Source: an uncultured Intrasporangium sp.
GTDB taxonomy: Bacteria > Actinomycetota > Actinomycetes > Actinomycetales > Dermatophilaceae
Length of the DNA stretch: 7,362 nt
NCBI GenBank assembly: GCA_937873285.1
Contig: CALMNV010000207.1
Span: 1 to 7,362 of the forward strand
Direction of reading: 5' to 3'
A program made the translations under genes and the position numbers. The notes below the pieces were generated by a model. It worked only from the letters and a program-made list of their open reading frames with translations, had not been told where the DNA came from and did no database searches. Positions 4,848 through 7,362 of this stretch are shown piece after piece; positions within the stretch are counted from its first letter, which is position 1, and each line of letters starts with the position of its first letter.

Positions 4848-6364
4848 GCGCCACCACGGCTGCGCCCGCGCCCGGGGCGGCACCGGTGCACATCGGGATG
4901 GACCTCGGCACGACGAACACCAAGGCCATGGCTGTCGACGCGGCCGGGCAGGCCGTGTGCGTGGTGTCCCGACCCACGGTGTGGGACCGGCCTCGCACCG
5001 GCTGGGCGGAGCAGCCCGCCCAGCGGGTCGTCGCCGCCGTCGACGCCCTGCTCGCCGAGGTGGTGTCCCGGGCCGGCGAGCGGCTCGGCGCCGGGGTGCG
5101 CGTCCGGTCGGTCGGCTTCACCTCGATGGCCGAGTCCGGCGCGCTCGTCGACCCGGCCGGCGCCGCGGTCTCACCGGTCATCGCGTGGTTCGACCCGCGC
5201 GGCGAGGAGGAGCTCGCGACGTTGGACCCCGAGGTCGCGGCCCTCTTCCCCGGCGTCACCGGCCTGGTGGTCTCCCCGCTCGCCTCGTTCTTCAAGCTGC
5301 GCTGGATGGCGGGCCAGGGCCTGCTGCGCCCGGGAGCGCAGTGGCTCTCGGTCGCCGAGCTGGTCTGCCACCACCTCGGCGCCGACCGCTTCAGCGAGCG
5401 CAGCCTGCTCGGGCGCACCGGGCTGCTGGACGTCCACACCGGCAGGCCCTCGGCGCTGCTCCTCGACGCGCTCGGGGGCGACCCGGCATTCGTGCCGCCT
5501 GTCGTCGGAGCGGGCGCGCCCCTGGGCACCGTCCGGCCCGACCACCCGGTCGCGGCAGCCCGGGGGGCGGTGCTGACGGTCGCCGGTCACGACCACCTCG
5601 TCGCGGCGGCCGGGGCGGGCGCCGCCCGCTGGGGGACCGTCTTCGACTCGATGGGGACTGCCGAGGCGTTCGTCGCGGCGACCGACCACGTGCCGGACGC
5701 CGACACGGTCGCGACGATGGTCGCCGGCGGGCTCGCGGTCTATCCCCACGTCGTGGCGGACACCACCGCGGTGCTCGCGGGCACCAAGTCCGGGCTGGTG
5801 CTGCAGCGGGTGCTGCGGCTGCTCGGGCGGGAGGACGCGGCCGCCCGGGCCGCCCTCGACGCCGCCGCGCTCGCGGGGACGCTCGGCGGGGACCTCGACA
5901 CCGGCGACGTCGTCGTGACCGGCTGCCGGATGAGCGACTTCGAGGTCGGCGTCGAGGTCCGCGGCGACGGCTGCACCCCCGAGCAGGTCTGGTCTGCGGC
6001 GGTGTCCGCGACCACCCGCACCGCCGAGGAGGTGCTCGGGCTGATGCGTGAGGCCGGCGCGACGGCGAACACGGTCGTCGTCGCCGGCGGCTGGGCGCAC
6101 CTCGAGTCGATCGTCCGGGGCCGCCGGGCCCTGGCGCCCACGGTGCGGCTCGCCGCGGTCCGCCAGTCCGGCGTCCACGGCGCGGCGCTGTTCGGCAGCT
6201 GGGCCGCCGAGCAGGCCGAGCGCGGCGCAGCGCCTCCCGAGCACCCGAGCCCCGGCCCCGGCTGGTTCGAGGAGCACCAGGCCACCTCCACCCCAGACCA
6301 TCTCACCACCACCCATGGAGAAGCGAATGAGCAGCGCAGGACTCGACGCGATCGCCACCGATGA
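4844..6364 (+). CDS. FGGY-family carbohydrate kinase
   Basis: A 506-residue two-domain kinase of the xylulokinase/gluconokinase superfamily. The N-terminal phosphate-binding loop IGMDLGTTNTKAMAVD spans 17-32. VTVAGHDHLVA (245-254) carries the probable catalytic base D250. DSMGTAEAF (268-276) and VVVAGGWAHL (411-420) belong to the C-terminal ATP domain. The segment after 420 (ESIVRGRRALAP) departs from the usual xylulokinase pattern, so this is a divergent subfamily and I give no gene name. It would phosphorylate a free ketose, polyol or sugar acid with ATP, either upstream of the PfkB-type kinase or in a parallel branch. The GTG start has GGAGG 7 nt upstream and overlaps the regulator stop. 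About 40 C-terminal residues rich in Pro, Thr, His and Arg look non-globular. The last 38 bp overlap the next gene in another frame. Confidence 0.88.
   Translation: MSATTAAPAPGAAPVHIGMDLGTTNTKAMAVDAAGQAVCVVSRPTVWDRPRTGWAEQPAQRVVAAVDALLAEVVSRAGERLGAGVRVRSVGFTSMAESGALVDPAGAAVSPVIAWFDPRGEEELATLDPEVAALFPGVTGLVVSPLASFFKLRWMAGQGLLRPGAQWLSVAELVCHHLGADRFSERSLLGRTGLLDVHTGRPSALLLDALGGDPAFVPPVVGAGAPLGTVRPDHPVAAARGAVLTVAGHDHLVAAAGAGAARWGTVFDSMGTAEAFVAATDHVPDADTVATMVAGGLAVYPHVVADTTAVLAGTKSGLVLQRVLRLLGREDAAARAALDAAALAGTLGGDLDTGDVVVTGCRMSDFEVGVEVRGDGCTPEQVWSAAVSATTRTAEEVLGLMREAGATANTVVVAGGWAHLESIVRGRRALAPTVRLAAVRQSGVHGAALFGSWAAEQAERGAAPPEHPSPGPGWFEEHQATSTPDHLTTTHGEANEQRRTRRDRHR
6317..6320 (+). promoter_or_regulatory. 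Ribosome binding site deciding the aldolase 2 start
   Basis: GGAG lies 6 nt before the ATG at 6327. A second in-frame ATG at 6315 overlaps this site and has no Shine-Dalgarno of its own. Starting at 6327 also makes the N-terminus the same length as E. coli YihT up to the DQR motif. Confidence 0.7.
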
Positions 6365-7226
6365 CCACACCTTCGCGGTCGTGGCCATGGACCAGCGAGG
6401 GACCCTCGCCCGGATGTACTCGGCAGTCGGGCGCGACGACGTGCCCGACGAGGAGAAGGTCGCGCTCAAGCGGGACGTCCTCGACGGCCTGCGCGGCGTG
6501 GCGTCGGCGTTTCTCGTCGACCCCGACTACGGCCTGCCGGCGGCGCGGAGCCTGGGCGCCGGGCCGCGTTTCGGCACGCTCATCGCGGCGGAGCCAGCGA
6601 AGCGAGGCAGCCACGAGGGCGAGCCTCGGGTGCACCGTGACGCCGCCCTTTCCGCAGCGTGGGTGCGGGAGCAGGGCGGGAATGCGCTGAAGTTCCTCGT
6701 CCAGGTCCGCGCCGACCGGGTCGCGGAAGGTCACCCCGACCTCACGGCGGAGGCGTTGGACGTGGTCCGTGAGGTCGTCGCCGACTGCGCGGCCGAGGGC
6801 GTGCCGTCGGTGATCGAGAACCTCATCTACCCGCTCAAGGGGGCGGCGCAGCTCAGTCCGGAGGAGCGGACCGCCGCGATCCTGGGGGCGGCCGAGGCAC
6901 TGGACGACGCGCGGCCCTCGCTGCTCAAGCTGGAGTATCCAGGCAGCCCGGAGGCCTGCCGCACCCTGGCCGGCATGCTCCACGTGCCGTGGGCAGTGCT
7001 GTCGGCGGGAGTGTCGATGACCGAGTTCTCCGAGGTGCTGCGGGTCAGCTGCGACGAGGGCGGCGCCAGCGGCTTCATCGCCGGGCGGGCGATCTGGAAG
7101 GAGACGGTCGGCATGGACCCGGCGGCACGCCAGGCCTTCCTCGCCGGCGAGGGCAGCCGCCGGCTGGAGGAGTGCAGGAAGACGATCGACGGGCGAGCCC
7201 GTCCGTGGAGAGAGGCGGTGTCATGA
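6327..7226 (+). CDS. LacD/YihT-like class I aldolase (aldolase 2)
   Basis: A 299-residue Schiff-base aldolase, close in length to YihT (292) and colinear with it. The family active site is complete: MDQR (D22, Q23, R24), ALKFLV (K122), VIEN (E164), LLKLEYPG (Schiff-base K201), WAVLSAGVS (222-230) and GFIAGRAIW (R254, phosphate site). Expected chemistry is retro-aldol cleavage of a ketose 1-phosphate or 1,6-bisphosphate, or 6-deoxy-6-sulfofructose 1-phosphate in the YihT branch, to DHAP and a three-carbon aldehyde. The residues I can place are shared by LacD and YihT, so they do not tell phosphate from sulfonate. It differs from aldolase 1 in keeping Gln at the DQ position and in lacking the N-terminal extension and repeat tail. 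It overlaps the FGGY gene by 38 bp, and its stop overlaps the transporter ATG (ATGA), tying breakdown to uptake in one transcript. Confidence 0.88.
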   Translation: MSSAGLDAIATDDHTFAVVAMDQRGTLARMYSAVGRDDVPDEEKVALKRDVLDGLRGVASAFLVDPDYGLPAARSLGAGPRFGTLIAAEPAKRGSHEGEPRVHRDAALSAAWVREQGGNALKFLVQVRADRVAEGHPDLTAEALDVVREVVADCAAEGVPSVIENLIYPLKGAAQLSPEERTAAILGAAEALDDARPSLLKLEYPGSPEACRTLAGMLHVPWAVLSAGVSMTEFSEVLRVSCDEGGASGFIAGRAIWKETVGMDPAARQAFLAGEGSRRLEECRKTIDGRARPWREAVS

Positions 7227-7362
7227 GCCTGCTGGAGGCAAGGGGCCTGACCCGGATGTTCGGCCACGTCAAGGCCCTCGACGGCGCCGACTTCGACGTC
7301 GACGCCGGCGAGGTGGTCGCCCTCATCGGGGACAACGGCGCCGGCAAGTCGACGCTCGTCAA
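7223..7362 (+). CDS. Sugar ABC transporter ATP-binding protein (CUT2-type), 5' part only
   Basis: The first 46 codons of an ABC ATPase, running off the right edge. It opens with a typical nucleotide-binding-domain start ([19 protein letters not shown]) and the Walker A motif GDNGAGKST at residues 36-44. The D-N-G form of the P-loop is common in CUT2 sugar importers such as RbsA, XylG and FrcA, which have two fused ATPase domains. Only about a tenth of such a protein is visible, so the double-domain state cannot be checked. The ATG at 7223 overlaps the aldolase stop by 4 bp, with GGAGAGAGG (7207-7215) upstream. Permease and sugar-binding protein genes would be expected next. Confidence 0.85.
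   Translation, partial: MSLLEARGLTRMFGHVKALDGADFDVDAGEVVALIGDNGAGKSTLV

Noticed and set aside
5171..6469. 432-codon minus-strand open frame opposite the FGGY kinase
   Set aside because: Low-complexity Arg/Gly/Val/Ala translation without motifs; a GC-driven shadow of the FGGY gene and the start of aldolase 2.

Overview
The window is very GC-rich, gene-dense DNA with G/C-biased third codon positions, GTG as well as ATG starts, AGGAGG-type ribosome binding sites and 4-bp gene overlaps. This fits an actinobacterium; Micrococcales (for example Intrasporangiaceae) is a guess from style only. Almost all of it is coding: seven complete or near-complete genes plus the first 46 codons of an eighth, arranged as two divergent operons around one 115-bp control region. 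No rRNA, tRNA, insertion sequence, CRISPR array or terminator was seen.

Left operon (minus strand, read from 2762 down to 1 and beyond): a LacD-like class I aldolase with an odd tandem-repeat tail, a small P-loop kinase of unassigned substrate, and an AGE-family (YihS/mannose-isomerase-like) aldose-ketose isomerase cut by the left edge. The genes are joined by ATGA overlaps. Right operon (plus strand, from 2878 past 7362): a PfkB-family kinase of the FruK/LacC type, a LacI-family regulator, an FGGY kinase, a second LacD/YihT-like class I aldolase, and the start of a CUT2-type sugar ABC transporter ATPase. These are also coupled by overlaps.

Between the operons lies a perfect 14-bp palindrome with a central CpG, overlapping a TTGACA -35 box. 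It is the obvious operator for the LacI protein encoded two genes into the right operon. A plausible minus-strand promoter reads across the same site, so one repressor could control both operons.

Together the genes look like a complete uptake and catabolism module for a hexose or hexose analogue. The steps would be ABC import, isomerisation to a ketose, phosphorylation by up to three kinases of unrelated folds, and class I aldol cleavage by one of two distinct aldolases. The isomerase/kinase/aldolase combination resembles the sulfoglycolytic Embden-Meyerhof-Parnas pathway (YihS/YihV/YihT). However, the kinase is not YihV-like, the isomerase differs from E. coli YihS (from memory) at one arginine, and no sulfoquinovosidase or sulfolactaldehyde enzyme is in view. 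The alternative is a tagatose-like double-phosphorylation route. The sugar is unknown, and that is the main open question.
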